Assembly (NCBI RefSeq): GCF_900102055.1
Contig: NZ_FNBA01000008.1
Span: 1-60,933 of the forward strand
Direction: 5' to 3'
From: Ulvibacter litoralis
Lineage (GTDB): Bacteria > Bacteroidota > Bacteroidia > Flavobacteriales > Flavobacteriaceae
DNA length: 60,933 nt
Part shown: in pieces, positions 27,937 through 35,923 of the stretch
Layout of the letters: each line of letters starts with the position of its first letter
How positions within the stretch are numbered: position 1 is the stretch's first letter
The notes under the pieces: model-generated
Seen by the model: only the letters and a program-made list of their open reading frames with translations
Database searches by the model: none
What the model was told of the DNA's origin: nothing
Position numbers and translations under genes: made by a program

Positions 27937-28503
27937 TTAAAATTTTAGAACTACGTCTAATTCAAATTTATTAGAGATCGCATTGTCTCCTAAGCTATCA
28001 AAGAAATCGCCAGATCCGTATTTGATTCCGTATTTCGTACGGTCAACTTTTACTGAAGTGCTAGCGCCACTATCACCCATTTCTAAATCAAAATCAATAG
28101 ATTCTGTAACCCCTTTAATCATTAGGTCACCAGTTACGGCATAAGTGTTTCCAGATTTAGTTGCTTTTTTAATCGTTAATGTTGCAATAGGATGGTTTTC
28201 AACACCAAAAAAATCATCACTTTTTAAGTGACCTTCCAATTTTCCTTTCGTATCACCTTCTAAGTCTGTACAAACAATAGTTGTCATATCTACAATAAAC
28301 TCACCACCGGTTAAAGCATCACCATCCATCTCTAGGTATCCACTTTTAAGGTCGATAGTTCCAGTGTGTGATCCTAAAATTTTCTTTCCTTTCCAAGTGA
28401 TTGTTCCTTCTTTAACTTCTTTTCTTTCGATTGTTGAAGTTGTAAATGCGGCAGTTCCAAATACGACTGCGAGTACTAATAGTGTTTTAATTGTTGTTTT
28501 CAT
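27937..28503 (-). CDS. YceI family periplasmic protein
   Basis: A 188-residue protein with an N-terminal signal (VLAVVFGTAAFTTS) and the YceI lipocalin-like fold blocks: EGTITWKGKKILGSHTGTI, LTGGEFIVDMTTI, KLEGHLKSDDFFGVENHPIA and the ending FELDVVLKF. Family members bind isoprenoid-type ligands in the periplasm. It is 26 bp downstream of marR and probably cotranscribed and controlled by it. Confidence 0.92.
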   Translation of the reverse strand: MKTTIKTLLVLAVVFGTAAFTTSTIERKEVKEGTITWKGKKILGSHTGTIDLKSGYLEMDGDALTGGEFIVDMTTIVCTDLEGDTKGKLEGHLKSDDFFGVENHPIATLTIKKATKSGNTYAVTGDLMIKGVTESIDFDLEMGDSGASTSVKVDRTKYGIKYGSGDFFDSLGDNAISNKFELDVVLKF

Positions 28504-28529
28504 TTTTATTTGTATTAATAGTTATTGTT

Positions 28530-28985
28530 TTAAGAATCTCGTAATGTGTCTAATAAATGATTAAAATCTTCTAATTGTTGTTGAGAAAGATTGTTTAATG
28601 CCTTTTCATTTGCTTGTTCCGTAATAGGGTCAAGCGTTTCTAATAGTAGTAGTCCCTCTTTTGTGATAAAAATTTCAACCTTCCGTCTATTTAATTTGCA
28701 GGTGTTTCGGTTTACCCACCCTTTTTTTATCAGTTTATCTACCAAGCGTGTGGTGTTACTGTTTTTATCTACCATTCTTTCTTGAAGGGTTGATAGGTTT
28801 GCGGGACTTCCTTTCTGACCTCTTAAAATACGAAGTACATTAAACTGTTGTGGTGTTAAGTCGTAAGGTTTCAATGCAGAAACTACTGCTTCTTCAATAA
28901 TACGAGAGGTGTACATTAAATTAATCACCGTTTTGGTGGTGATGGACATTTTGTTTTTAGATTTTATAACTTCTTCAATCTTCAT
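28530..28985 (-). CDS. MarR family transcriptional regulator
   Basis: A 151-residue winged-helix protein: LTPQQFNVLRILRGQKG, STLQERMVDKNSNTTRLVDKL (recognition helix), KKGWVNRNTCKLNRRKVEIFIT (wing). MarR proteins often control their own operon and respond to small phenolic ligands. The operon partner is yceI. Confidence 0.92.
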   Translation of the reverse strand: MKIEEVIKSKNKMSITTKTVINLMYTSRIIEEAVVSALKPYDLTPQQFNVLRILRGQKGSPANLSTLQERMVDKNSNTTRLVDKLIKKGWVNRNTCKLNRRKVEIFITKEGLLLLETLDPITEQANEKALNNLSQQQLEDFNHLLDTLRDS

Positions 28986-29011
28986 AGTTGTTGCTACAAT
29001 AGTTGTAGATA

Positions 29012-29019
29012 CAAATGTA
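29012..29019 (-). promoter_or_regulatory. Predicted -7 element of marR-yceI
   Basis: CAAATGTA on the plus strand reads TACATTTG on the minus strand, 27 bp before the marR ATG. A clear -33 TTG is not seen. The sequence around it (GTTGTTGCTACAATAGTTGTAG) has short TTGTAG/CTACAA inverted repeats that could be a MarR operator. Confidence 0.45.
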
Positions 29020-29137
29020 CTGCTTTTTACTTCTGAAAATTTATTTTAACATAATTTTAATTTGATTTTTGATGGGATGCTCATAATCTATTGTTAAAGG
29101 GTTTCTGAAATAGATTTTCAATGAATATTTTTAGTGC

Positions 29138-29668
29138 ATGAAAAACATATTCTTATTAATGGTCTTGGTGGTGCTTCAATCCTGTCATGAAGGAAAGAAA
29201 GAGGTTTCTTCTGAAGCAATACACGTTGATGAAACTGTAAATCCTTCCGAAGAAAAAATACCGAGTTATAATTTTGACGAATTGGAGCCTTTACTCAACC
29301 GTAAGGATGACACAACTTATGTGGTTAATTTTTGGGCCACTTGGTGTAAACCTTGTATTGAAGAATTGCCTGCTTTTGAACAATTGAATGAAACCTATGC
29401 CGATCAAAAAGTGAAGGTGATTTTGGTAAGCCTTGATTTTCCTGAAAAGTTAACATCGCAAGTCATTCCTTTTATAGAAAAAAATAACATCCAATCGGAA
29501 GTGGTATTGTTAGACGATACAAATGCAAATCGTTGGATTCCGAAAGTTTCTGAAACATGGAGTGGTGCGATTCCGGCAACCTTAATTTATAAAAATAACG
29601 AACGAAAATTTTACGAACAATCATTTAGTTTTGAAACCCTTGAAACCGAAGTTAAATCAATTTTATAA
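29138..29668 (+). CDS. TlpA-like thioredoxin-fold lipoprotein
   Basis: A 176-residue lipoprotein (signal ending VLQSC, Cys 16) with a thioredoxin fold and the redox motif WCKPC in VNFWATWCKPCIEELPAF. TlpA/ResA-like proteins reduce disulfides outside the cytoplasm. The cis-Pro region is GAIPATLIY. It starts a run of redox and sulfur genes: this, a redoxin 10 bp downstream, then two rhodaneses. Confidence 0.88.
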   Translation: MKNIFLLMVLVVLQSCHEGKKEVSSEAIHVDETVNPSEEKIPSYNFDELEPLLNRKDDTTYVVNFWATWCKPCIEELPAFEQLNETYADQKVKVILVSLDFPEKLTSQVIPFIEKNNIQSEVVLLDDTNANRWIPKVSETWSGAIPATLIYKNNERKFYEQSFSFETLETEVKSIL

Positions 29669-29678
29669 AAAATAAATC

Positions 29679-30311
29679 ATGAAAAAAAGAGCCGCTTATT
29701 TAGTAGTACTAGTAGCAATCGTTGGAACGGTTGTGTTTAGTAGTTTTAAAAATTCAGAAACAGCACCAATATCAAATGGGTATACGATTGGAGATGAAGC
29801 TACCGATTTTAAATTAAAAGATGTGGATGGTAGCATGGTTTCTTTAGCAGATTATAAAGATGCAAAAGGATTTATCGTAATTTTTACCTGTAATACTTGT
29901 CCGTTTGCAGTTGCGAGTGAGGATCGAATTATCGCATTGGATGAAAAATATAATAGCAAAGGATATCCTGTAATTGCAATTAACCCGAACGATCCTAAAG
30001 TACAACCAGACGATACCTATGAATTAATGCAAGAGAAAGCAGAAGAGAAAGAATTTAACTTCCCGTATTTATACGATGCAAAAGATAAAATTTATGCTGC
30101 TTATGGAGCAACAAAAACACCACACGTATATTTGTTACAGAAAGAAAACGGCAAAAATATTGTAAAATACATTGGTGCAATTGATGATAACGTACGTGAC
30201 GCAGCTGGAGTAAAAGAGCAATTTTTAGCAAATGCAATTGAAGAATTGTTAGCAGGAAAAGAAGTAACTGTAAAAGAAACCAAAGCAATTGGTTGTTCTG
30301 TGAAGGTTTAA
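29679..30311 (+). CDS. Thioredoxin-family (redoxin-like) exported protein
   Basis: A 210-residue protein with an N-terminal membrane/signal segment (LVVLVAIVGTVVFSSF) and a redoxin domain: GDEATDFKLKDVDGSMVSL, IVIFTCNTCPFAVASEDR with a CxxC pair, and cis-Pro region GATKTPHVYLL. It resembles the alkyl-hydroperoxide/thiol-disulfide family common in Bacteroidota. A second Cys pair is absent except for a C-terminal Cys (IGCSVKV). Cotranscribed with the TlpA-like gene. Confidence 0.85.
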   Translation: MKKRAAYLVVLVAIVGTVVFSSFKNSETAPISNGYTIGDEATDFKLKDVDGSMVSLADYKDAKGFIVIFTCNTCPFAVASEDRIIALDEKYNSKGYPVIAINPNDPKVQPDDTYELMQEKAEEKEFNFPYLYDAKDKIYAAYGATKTPHVYLLQKENGKNIVKYIGAIDDNVRDAAGVKEQFLANAIEELLAGKEVTVKETKAIGCSVKV

Positions 30312-30331
30312 CTATTTCTCATACTGTATAT

Positions 30332-30367
30332 AAAAACCGAAATCGTTGTAACGTTTTCGGTTTTTTT
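30332..30367 (+). terminator. Intrinsic terminator
   Basis: The stem AAAAACCGAAA/TTTCGGTTTTT (30332-30342 with 30355-30365) ends in a T run and lies 20 bp after the redoxin stop. Confidence 0.75.
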
Positions 30368-30425
30368 ATGTCTAAGAAGAAACTGAATTCTTATTTTTAC
30401 TGAAAATTTATAAATACTAGCAACA

Positions 30426-30737
30426 ATGGCAGATTTGACACAGACACAATGGAGCGAACAATTAGCAAACGATGATAACGCGGTAATTTTGGATGTTCGT
30501 ACTGAAGCAGAAGTGAGCGAAGGAAGTATTCCTAATAGAATCCATATGGATATATTTAATGCAGGTCCGTTTATGGATGCAGCAAAAAAGATGGATGCTT
30601 CTAAAAATTACTATGTATATTGTCGTTCTGGAGGCAGAAGCGGACAAGCTTGTGCTATTCTAAATTCATTAGGTTTTAAAAACACCTATAACCTTATGGG
30701 TGGATTTATGGAATGGGAAGGTGAAACAACAGTTTAA
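30426..30737 (+). CDS. Rhodanese-like domain protein (cytoplasmic)
   Basis: A 103-residue single rhodanese domain without signal: ILDVRTEAEVSEGSIPN, active-site loop CRSGGRS with the catalytic Cys, and YNLMGGFMEWEG. It transfers sulfane sulfur, probably from thiosulfate or persulfides. Cotranscribed with the lipoprotein rhodanese 11 bp downstream, giving a cytoplasmic/periplasmic pair. Confidence 0.92.
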   Translation: MADLTQTQWSEQLANDDNAVILDVRTEAEVSEGSIPNRIHMDIFNAGPFMDAAKKMDASKNYYVYCRSGGRSGQACAILNSLGFKNTYNLMGGFMEWEGETTV

Positions 30738-30748
30738 TTAAAACACGT

Positions 30749-31153
30749 ATGAAAAAAATATTCTTTTTAGTTTTAGTAGGGGTGTCTTTAACCTTTTTGG
30801 GGTGTAAAAACAAAGAAACTTCCTCTGTAATGAAGGTTGTAACGCCACAAGAGGTGTATGATGCTGTTTATAACAGTAATGATTCTAGTGCACAATTGGT
30901 AGATGTTAGAACGCAAGAAGAATATGGTGTGAGTCATTTAAAAGACGCACAGAATATTTGTGTGACAACGTCCGATTTTCAAGAAAAAGTAAAAACCTTA
31001 GATAAAAACAAGCCTGTTTACTTGTATTGTAAACGAGGTGGAAGAAGTGCAAAAGCAGCAAAAATTTTAACTGATTTAGGCTTCACAAAAGTATATGACC
31101 TTCAAGGAGGGATTACCAATTGGGAGGATAAAGGCATGGAAACTGAAAAATAA
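30749..31153 (+). CDS. Rhodanese-like lipoprotein
   Basis: A 134-residue lipoprotein (signal ending LTFLGC, Cys 19) with a rhodanese domain: LVDVRTQEEYGVSHLKDA, active-site CKRGGRS and VYDLQGGITNWEDKG. The active-site Cys is kept. It acts outside the cytoplasm. Confidence 0.9.
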   Translation: MKKIFFLVLVGVSLTFLGCKNKETSSVMKVVTPQEVYDAVYNSNDSSAQLVDVRTQEEYGVSHLKDAQNICVTTSDFQEKVKTLDKNKPVYLYCKRGGRSAKAAKILTDLGFTKVYDLQGGITNWEDKGMETEK

Positions 31154-31193
31154 GTTTCTCAGTCCTTAAATTCTTTAACATAGCCTTATTCAG

Positions 31194-31236
31194 GGAGTTA
31201 AATTGAAGCTAAACTTCAATCTAACTCCTTTTTTTT
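31194..31236 (+). terminator. Intrinsic terminator
   Basis: The stem GGAGTTA-AATTGAAG with CTTCAAT-CTAACTCC (31194-31208 with 31214-31228) is followed by an eight-base T run. It closes the rhodanese unit. Confidence 0.85.
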
Positions 31237-31277
31237 CGTCTGATAATACCTAATTTTATTCCATAGAAAGTCGAGTT

Positions 31278-31658
31278 ATGGAAAATTCAAATAAATTAGT
31301 GAATCAAAAAATGCGGGAGCTTATAGAAGTAAGCTGCGATATAGAAAATTCTGGAGATACTTATTATAGTTTACACAAATCGTTATTAAAGTTTTTCTTT
31401 AATGCGATTGCAGTAACCATAGATTACGATAAAAAGCTTATTTCTTTGTGGAATTCAAAGCCTACTAGAAAAGTTGATTTTAAATTATACGGTATCGATG
31501 AGGCTGTTTCAGCAAAAGTGAATTACACGAATTTGGAAGACACTTTAAAAGGATGTTTGGAAGAAGGGGAGAAGCAAGAGCGATTTTATAGAAGCTTATT
31601 AGCGTTTTACAGTCAGAAAAGCTCAACAGGTGCAAGCTCTAATTTTAAGAGTGCATAG
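31278..31658 (+). CDS. Hypothetical protein, 126 aa
   Basis: Not recognised. The protein has no signal peptide or membrane segment. It is mostly helical at its ends (MRELIEVSCDIEN, GCLEEGEKQERFYRSLLAFY) with a beta-rich middle (AVTIDYDKKLISLWNSK). It is a single-gene unit with a terminator on each side, which supports a real gene. Confidence 0.6.
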   Translation: MENSNKLVNQKMRELIEVSCDIENSGDTYYSLHKSLLKFFFNAIAVTIDYDKKLISLWNSKPTRKVDFKLYGIDEAVSAKVNYTNLEDTLKGCLEEGEKQERFYRSLLAFYSQKSSTGASSNFKSA

Positions 31659-31690
31659 CGTTTCTTCAGGCGTTCATCATATTAGATACG

Positions 31691-31728
31691 AAACCATTAT
31701 TTTTTGAGTACTCAAAAAATAATGGTTT
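31691..31728. terminator. Perfect long hairpin, terminator
   Basis: A perfect 38-bp palindrome: 31691-31709 pairs with 31710-31728 with no mismatch, followed by TCTATTTCTTTT. It lies between the 126-residue hypothetical gene and a small minus-strand gene, so it may stop transcription from both sides. Confidence 0.75.
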
Positions 31729-31759
31729 TCTATTTCTTTTAAAATGTAAGGAAGGTAAC

Positions 31760-31843
31760 TTAAGTTCTCTCCTTAATTTCAACAATAATTCCTATAATAA
31801 GACAAGTAACAATTGCTCCGATAACTAAACCGCCTACGCCCAT
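31760..31843 (-). CDS. Putative 27-aa small membrane protein
   Basis: The frame reads MGVGGLVIGAIVTCLIIGII followed by VEIKERT: a Gly-rich single membrane helix with a short charged tail. It has its own near-consensus -7 element (31874-31881), an ATG start and a terminator behind it. The family is not recognised; translation is only inferred. Confidence 0.5.
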   Translation of the reverse strand: MGVGGLVIGAIVTCLIIGIIVEIKERT

Positions 31844-31873
31844 TTTGTGTGTTTTTTAGATTAATTTGAGGTG

Positions 31874-31881
31874 CAAAGGTA
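31874..31881 (-). promoter_or_regulatory. Predicted -7 element of the 27-aa gene
   Basis: CAAAGGTA reads TACCTTTG on the minus strand, an exact TAnnTTTG match, 30 bp before the small ATG. No TTG at the -33 position. Confidence 0.4.
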
Positions 31882-31967
31882 TAAAAATAGAAAGGGAGTT
31901 TTTTAATAAAAAAGAAAGTTTATTAGGAACTCAATTTTTTAATAGGTCAATAGTTTAAACTTACATA

Positions 31968-32465
31968 CTACCAATCTTTATAAAAATCTGCGGTGTGAAC
32001 TGGCGTGTAATCAATTTTAGGGTTTTCTAAAAATCGAAAATCAATGTAACTATTTTCTATGTTCTTTTTGTTGATGTAAAAGGTTGTTTCTTTCTGTTGA
32101 TAAAATTTGATGCCTAGCCAATCTCCATCAACATATAGAGTTGTTAAAAATTCAATGGTTTCCCCTTTGTATGAAATCGGTATTGTAAGATCACTTTTGT
32201 ATTCATTTACTTTTTTAAACTCAAAAAATCCATCCTTTCTCACCGCATTAGGATTTATTTTATTTCCGTACATGTCTACCATGATCTCCTTTTTCCAGCT
32301 ACGATGCTTAATAGCGATGGTGGATACATCTAGAGTGAAAGAATCACACTCTTTTTTTAATTCCTGGAGGATATCATGGTCAATACGATTCTTATCCTCT
32401 AAATTAAAGTAATTGAGTAGTGTGAGAAAGCCTAGTAAAAAAAGGGATGCTATTATGGTGAGCAA
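31968..32465 (-). CDS. Small membrane-anchored protein, candidate immunity protein
   Basis: A 165-residue protein with an N-terminal membrane anchor (about residues 2-20, IIASLFLLGFLTLLNYF) and an outside-facing domain of mixed strands and helices. The family is not recognised. It is the last gene of the TssD-like cluster, 34 bp after the lipoprotein gene. From position and topology it may protect against, or assist, the effector; this is inference. The ATG assumed gives a short leader before the anchor. Confidence 0.55.
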   Translation of the reverse strand: MLTIIASLFLLGFLTLLNYFNLEDKNRIDHDILQELKKECDSFTLDVSTIAIKHRSWKKEIMVDMYGNKINPNAVRKDGFFEFKKVNEYKSDLTIPISYKGETIEFLTTLYVDGDWLGIKFYQQKETTFYINKKNIENSYIDFRFLENPKIDYTPVHTADFYKDW

Positions 32466-32499
32466 CAGTTAACGGTATTTAGGAGGTTTGTATTCTTGT

Positions 32500-33081
32500 T
32501 TACCTAGCTACTGGGATTTTAACGGGTTTTTCAAAACCAGGACTAGATTTGTCTTTTAAAAAATGAATTTCTAAACTATCTTTTGCTATAATGGCTTTTA
32601 TCAGGTTTCGTTGGTTGGGTTTTAAGTTATTTATGTATTCAACTGGAATAGAATCGTTGATTATTTCCCCTTTTTTATTGATAAATAGTTCTTTTAGCGA
32701 CTCTTGATAAACTAAAGACTTATTTGTTATGTGGTGATTAGAAGTTATGATAAATGTTTTTAAATCTCCTTTTTTTATGAGATTTTTCTTAAAGTGTGTA
32801 TCGTGTAATTTACCATTTTTCAATTCAAATACTCTAGCACTCGATAGGTCTCTAATTTGCTGGACGCTTTCTAAAAAAATATCATAAGATTTTGTGTTCT
32901 CTATTTGTATTTTTTGAGGAACATTTAAACGCCACAGAACTTCTTTTTCACCATCATAATCAAAGTAAATAGGTAGTTCGGATTGTAGTTCTGTTACTAC
33001 AATTTCTTTTTGTTTAGTACAGCTTGTAGTACTAAGTAGTACAAAAGCAATTATTTGAAATTTAAGATAAATACTCATCAT
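32500..33081 (-). CDS. Lipoprotein, candidate immunity protein of the TssD-effector cluster
   Basis: A 193-residue lipoprotein with signal FVLLSTTSC (Cys about residue 21) and a mature part without recognised domain (DYDGEKEVLWRLNVPQ, YINNLKPNQRNLIKAII). The gene overlaps the 3' end of the effector-like gene by 20 bp, a typical arrangement for effector and immunity pairs. A periplasmic lipoprotein would suit an effector acting in the envelope. No homology is claimed. Confidence 0.6.
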   Translation of the reverse strand: MMSIYLKFQIIAFVLLSTTSCTKQKEIVVTELQSELPIYFDYDGEKEVLWRLNVPQKIQIENTKSYDIFLESVQQIRDLSSARVFELKNGKLHDTHFKKNLIKKGDLKTFIITSNHHITNKSLVYQESLKELFINKKGEIINDSIPVEYINNLKPNQRNLIKAIIAKDSLEIHFLKDKSSPGFEKPVKIPVAR

Positions 33082-34474
33082 AAAATATGGTTTCGAGAAC
33101 TTCTATATACTTTTCCTTTGATTGACTGTATGAAATTCTATAGAGAATGTTTATAAATTTTGTGTCATTTTTTGTTTGATTATGTGAGGCTTGTCTTGCC
33201 TCTCTTAAAGTAATATAAGTTCCTTTAAGAATTTCATTAGTAACTCCTGTTGAGAACTTTTCAAGTCTAAATGCATACTCCTCATTATGCCCCCAGTCGC
33301 TAACAAATTTACGAATTCCCTCAATACCTTTTGTCTTAGCGACTTGCAATTCTTGCTGAACCACTTCTTCCATAAAAATGTCATCTTCTTGCTTCATTTG
33401 TTTTACCAAAAGACCCGCTACAGAATTAACCAACGCAAAAGTGCTTCCAAGTGTGCCAAGACCTCCCATTCCGAGAGATCCAAGAGGTGAATTTGTATCT
33501 AGTTCGTCTTCCATTCCAAACTTCAGCAAATCAAAAAAATCTAAGCCTGTATCAAAATTTTTTAAAAAACCCAATACGCGAACTCGCTTTCCAGATTGAG
33601 TAAAATAATCGTACTGACTAATCCCTTTGGTGGTTTCTGTAGCATTCCCCCAGTTTTTTCTTTTCTTTAATTCTTCCATAAAGACTCCGTCATTGGTATA
33701 GGTGTCAGTTTTAAAAATTTCTGCATTTATATTGGTTTGCACTCGCCCCGTATTTGTAACCAAGCTCCCTCTTTGGAGTTTTGTGAGTGCTATGTCGCTT
33801 ATTTTGAGTTCCATCTTTTTCTTGGCAAAATCTATTGCTTTGGATGTGATTTTCCCTTTGACTTTTCCCATTATAAATTTCATGAGGAGTAACGGACTTC
33901 CATCCTTGCTAAGTAATTCTGGGAGGTTGTGTCCGAGAGCAGGGGGTTTAAAGTAAAGCGTTCTGTCAGATTGCCGTACTTTTAAATAGTCTTCTTTCTT
34001 ATTCGGAAGTGATTTTTTCAAGGAACCATAAACCACTTCCCAGTAAAGCTCAATCGCTTCGTCTAACGAAAACCAAACATCGTGATCGTCCTTGATAATA
34101 CCCTGCCATTTTTCATTTAGAAAAAGCGCAACCGTGGCAATGCGCTTGTTTCCTTTTTGTTCAATAGAAGTTTTTTTTAGGACCGCATCATCGGGGAATT
34201 TACGATCATCAGGATCTATGATGTCACTAAAAATAAAACCGCCACTCCCATTATAATCAAACTCCGCAAGATTTAGTTCTAATTCTTGGCCGACAGCAAT
34301 TCCTTTTACTTCCACATGAAAATAAACGGTTTCGCCAAGTTTCGATTTTTGCAAAAGTGTTTTTCCTTCCTTGTCGCTTGTCCACCAACCTTCAATAAAC
34401 TCCGGTTTGGCGATGGTAATGCTCACCGACTTGACTTCTCCTTCTAGGTTAACTGTAAATGTGTTTCTTCCCAT
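33062..34474 (-). CDS. Putative type VI effector with N-terminal Ig-like domain
   Basis: A 470-residue protein without signal peptide. The N-terminal part (about residues 20-75, then to 150) resembles the C-terminal extension of the adjacent TssD-like protein: a WWTSDKEGKTL / LGETVYFHVEVKGIAVGQEL pattern against YFITDENGNEL / TGAKIQLHIETKNAVGKN. This suggests a shared Ig-like docking fold. Residues 190-470 are not recognised. They hold a Gly-rich hydrophobic stretch at about 331-358 (LGSLGMGGLGTLGSTFALVN) that could enter a membrane. It starts 3 nt after the TssD-like gene. A toxin role is inferred from context. Confidence 0.6.
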   Translation of the reverse strand: MGRNTFTVNLEGEVKSVSITIAKPEFIEGWWTSDKEGKTLLQKSKLGETVYFHVEVKGIAVGQELELNLAEFDYNGSGGFIFSDIIDPDDRKFPDDAVLKKTSIEQKGNKRIATVALFLNEKWQGIIKDDHDVWFSLDEAIELYWEVVYGSLKKSLPNKKEDYLKVRQSDRTLYFKPPALGHNLPELLSKDGSPLLLMKFIMGKVKGKITSKAIDFAKKKMELKISDIALTKLQRGSLVTNTGRVQTNINAEIFKTDTYTNDGVFMEELKKRKNWGNATETTKGISQYDYFTQSGKRVRVLGFLKNFDTGLDFFDLLKFGMEDELDTNSPLGSLGMGGLGTLGSTFALVNSVAGLLVKQMKQEDDIFMEEVVQQELQVAKTKGIEGIRKFVSDWGHNEEYAFRLEKFSTGVTNEILKGTYITLREARQASHNQTKNDTKFINILYRISYSQSKEKYIEVLETIFYDEYLS

Positions 34475-34477
34475 GCC

Positions 34478-35167
34478 TTAGTTTTGTTGCGCGATGATGT
34501 CGAGTTCTAGTTTCTCCAAATCTGTTGTAATGGTATATGCTGAAAGTGTGTCGTTCTCTAACCGTTGTCCGTTGTGTAGAAAGTCGTGAGTCTTGTCTTT
34601 GATGGATATACTGATGTTTTTCCCAACTGCATTTTTGGTTTCAATATGCAACTGTATTTTAGCTCCTGTTTCATATTCTTTCAATTCGTTGCCATTTTCA
34701 TCGGTAATGAAATAAGAAATCAGTTCGGCTTTATGGTACGGTATAGGGGGCATGCTATTTTGAGTATTCAGATCGGTAACCTTCCAGAATTTTTCAAATA
34801 GTACTAATCCGTCTAGTTTCAGAATCGCAGGAGACAAAATAATACGATTGGTCATTGGTCGATTGTTAACCGAATTAAAACTCACTTTATTTTTCAAGCA
34901 GTGTACATCAATAAGGTCGAAGGTTCTACTTTTTCCGTCCATGCGAACAGAAGACTGTACAATTTTCGCTTGCTTCATCATGTTTGGCTGTATGGCCCAT
35001 TCAGAGAAGAGTTCGTCTTTGGTGCTTTCTAGAGTGATTTCAAAAAGGCCTCCAATGGTTTTAGAGGAAGGTTTTCCTAAAAAATCATAAGGTCGTTTAA
35101 AAGCTAATTGGTAGTTAAGAATGTTGAATTGCTTATCATCAACATGCAATCTCGCAATGATACTCAT
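34478..35167 (-). CDS. TssD/Hcp-like type VI tube protein with Ig-like C-terminal extension
   Basis: A 229-residue protein. Residues 1-125 show the pattern of Bacteroidota TssD (Hcp of the type VI subtype iii): MSIIARLHVDDKQFNILNYQ, KPYD-like FKRPYDFLGKPSS, GGLFEITLESTKDELFSEW and RMDGKSRTFDLIDVHC, and a strand ending in RIILSPAILKL. Residues about 140-229 are an added Ig-like domain. Normal TssD is about 130 residues. No other secretion genes lie in the window, so this is an orphan tube or carrier protein. It is first in a cluster with the effector-like gene. Confidence 0.8.
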   Translation of the reverse strand: MSIIARLHVDDKQFNILNYQLAFKRPYDFLGKPSSKTIGGLFEITLESTKDELFSEWAIQPNMMKQAKIVQSSVRMDGKSRTFDLIDVHCLKNKVSFNSVNNRPMTNRIILSPAILKLDGLVLFEKFWKVTDLNTQNSMPPIPYHKAELISYFITDENGNELKEYETGAKIQLHIETKNAVGKNISISIKDKTHDFLHNGQRLENDTLSAYTITTDLEKLELDIIAQQN

Positions 35168-35375
35168 AGGATGAGGTGGGTCTTTGCGGGGAGAAGAAGT
35201 ACTAAAACTACGAAACTATTTCAAAATAGAGAAAAGTTTTATGTCTAGCTTCATGATTTATCACCTCTCTTTACGAGTAGTTATTTGTGACGTACGTTTG
35301 AAAGTTGTTACTTTATAGGCGAGTTCTATTTTTCAGAAAAAAAAAGAGCTAATTCAATAAAAAAACAAACCATAC

Positions 35376-35657
35376 ATGCCCAAAACGACCAAGAATTCAT
35401 GGTTTACAGCCTTCCGTGAAATAATTGAAGTGCTCTTAAAAAGCATGAACAAACGCAAAAGAACGTGGCATCAACATGTGGTGCCCTACGAAGACGATTG
35501 GGCAGTACGACGCGAAGGCAATAAACGAATCACATCTAAACACAGGCGCCAAGATACTGCCATTAAAAAAGCCAAACAACTCGCTAGAAAACACAAAGCC
35601 GATGTCATTATCCACAGGCAAGACGGTACCATACGCGATCGTATTAATTATGAATAA
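35376..35657 (+). CDS. DUF2188 domain protein
   Basis: A 93-residue basic protein whose C-terminal half (HVVPYEDDWAVRREGNKRIT ... ELARKHKADVIIHRQDGTIR pattern) is a DUF2188 domain. The sequence here reads AIKKAKQLARKHKADVIIH and then RQDGTIRDRINYE. The N-terminal 30 residues are an extra basic helix. Function unknown. Confidence 0.88.
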   Translation: MPKTTKNSWFTAFREIIEVLLKSMNKRKRTWHQHVVPYEDDWAVRREGNKRITSKHRRQDTAIKKAKQLARKHKADVIIHRQDGTIRDRINYE

Positions 35658-35750
35658 GATATAGTTTATAACAGACTTACTTTAAACACTACATTTGAAG
35701 CTTCGTGTTCAGAATTCTAAATTAAAGTAAAATAAACACCATTTTTTGAC

Positions 35751-35758
35751 TATTTTTG
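35751..35758 (+). promoter_or_regulatory. Predicted -7 element of the thiamin salvage operon
   Basis: TATTTTTG at 35751-35758 fits the -7 consensus, and the start would fall about at 35765, the first bases of the riboswitch. No clear -33 TTG is present. Confidence 0.5.
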
Positions 35759-35764
35759 ATGTGG

Positions 35765-35838
35765 CTTTAGGGGTATTCTGTAAAGAATTGAGACAGTCCC
35801 TTTGAACCTGATCCAGTTCACACTGGCGTAGGGAAAAG
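35765..35838 (+). promoter_or_regulatory. TPP riboswitch (thi box)
   Basis: The conserved thi-box pieces are in order: TTAGGGGT, TTGAGA, the long core CCTTTGAACCTGATCC (35799-35814), the CCAG/CTGG stem and GCGTAGGGAA. TPP binding should reduce expression of the downstream thiM-thiE-thiD-tenA operon. The 85-nt segment between it and the thiM ATG holds small hairpins (GAAGAA/TTCTTC followed by CTTTT), which may be a terminator or mask the start; which one cannot be told by eye. Confidence 0.93.
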
Positions 35839-35923
35839 TTTGAAGAACATTTCTTCCTTTTATAGTATCTTTCTCATTCTAGAGAAGCCTTCAGCCGTAT
35901 TTATAATTTTAAAAAATACATCT

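Noticed and set aside
31691-31728. Attachment site or protein-binding palindrome
   Set aside because: The long perfect stem is followed by a T-rich run between gene ends, so terminator is the simpler reading, although the T run is interrupted.
33062-35167. Simple DUF or phage tail genes instead of a type VI-like cluster
   Set aside because: The N-terminal 125 residues of the first protein follow the TssD pattern closely and no other phage structural genes are nearby; kept as a prediction with the noted uncertainty.
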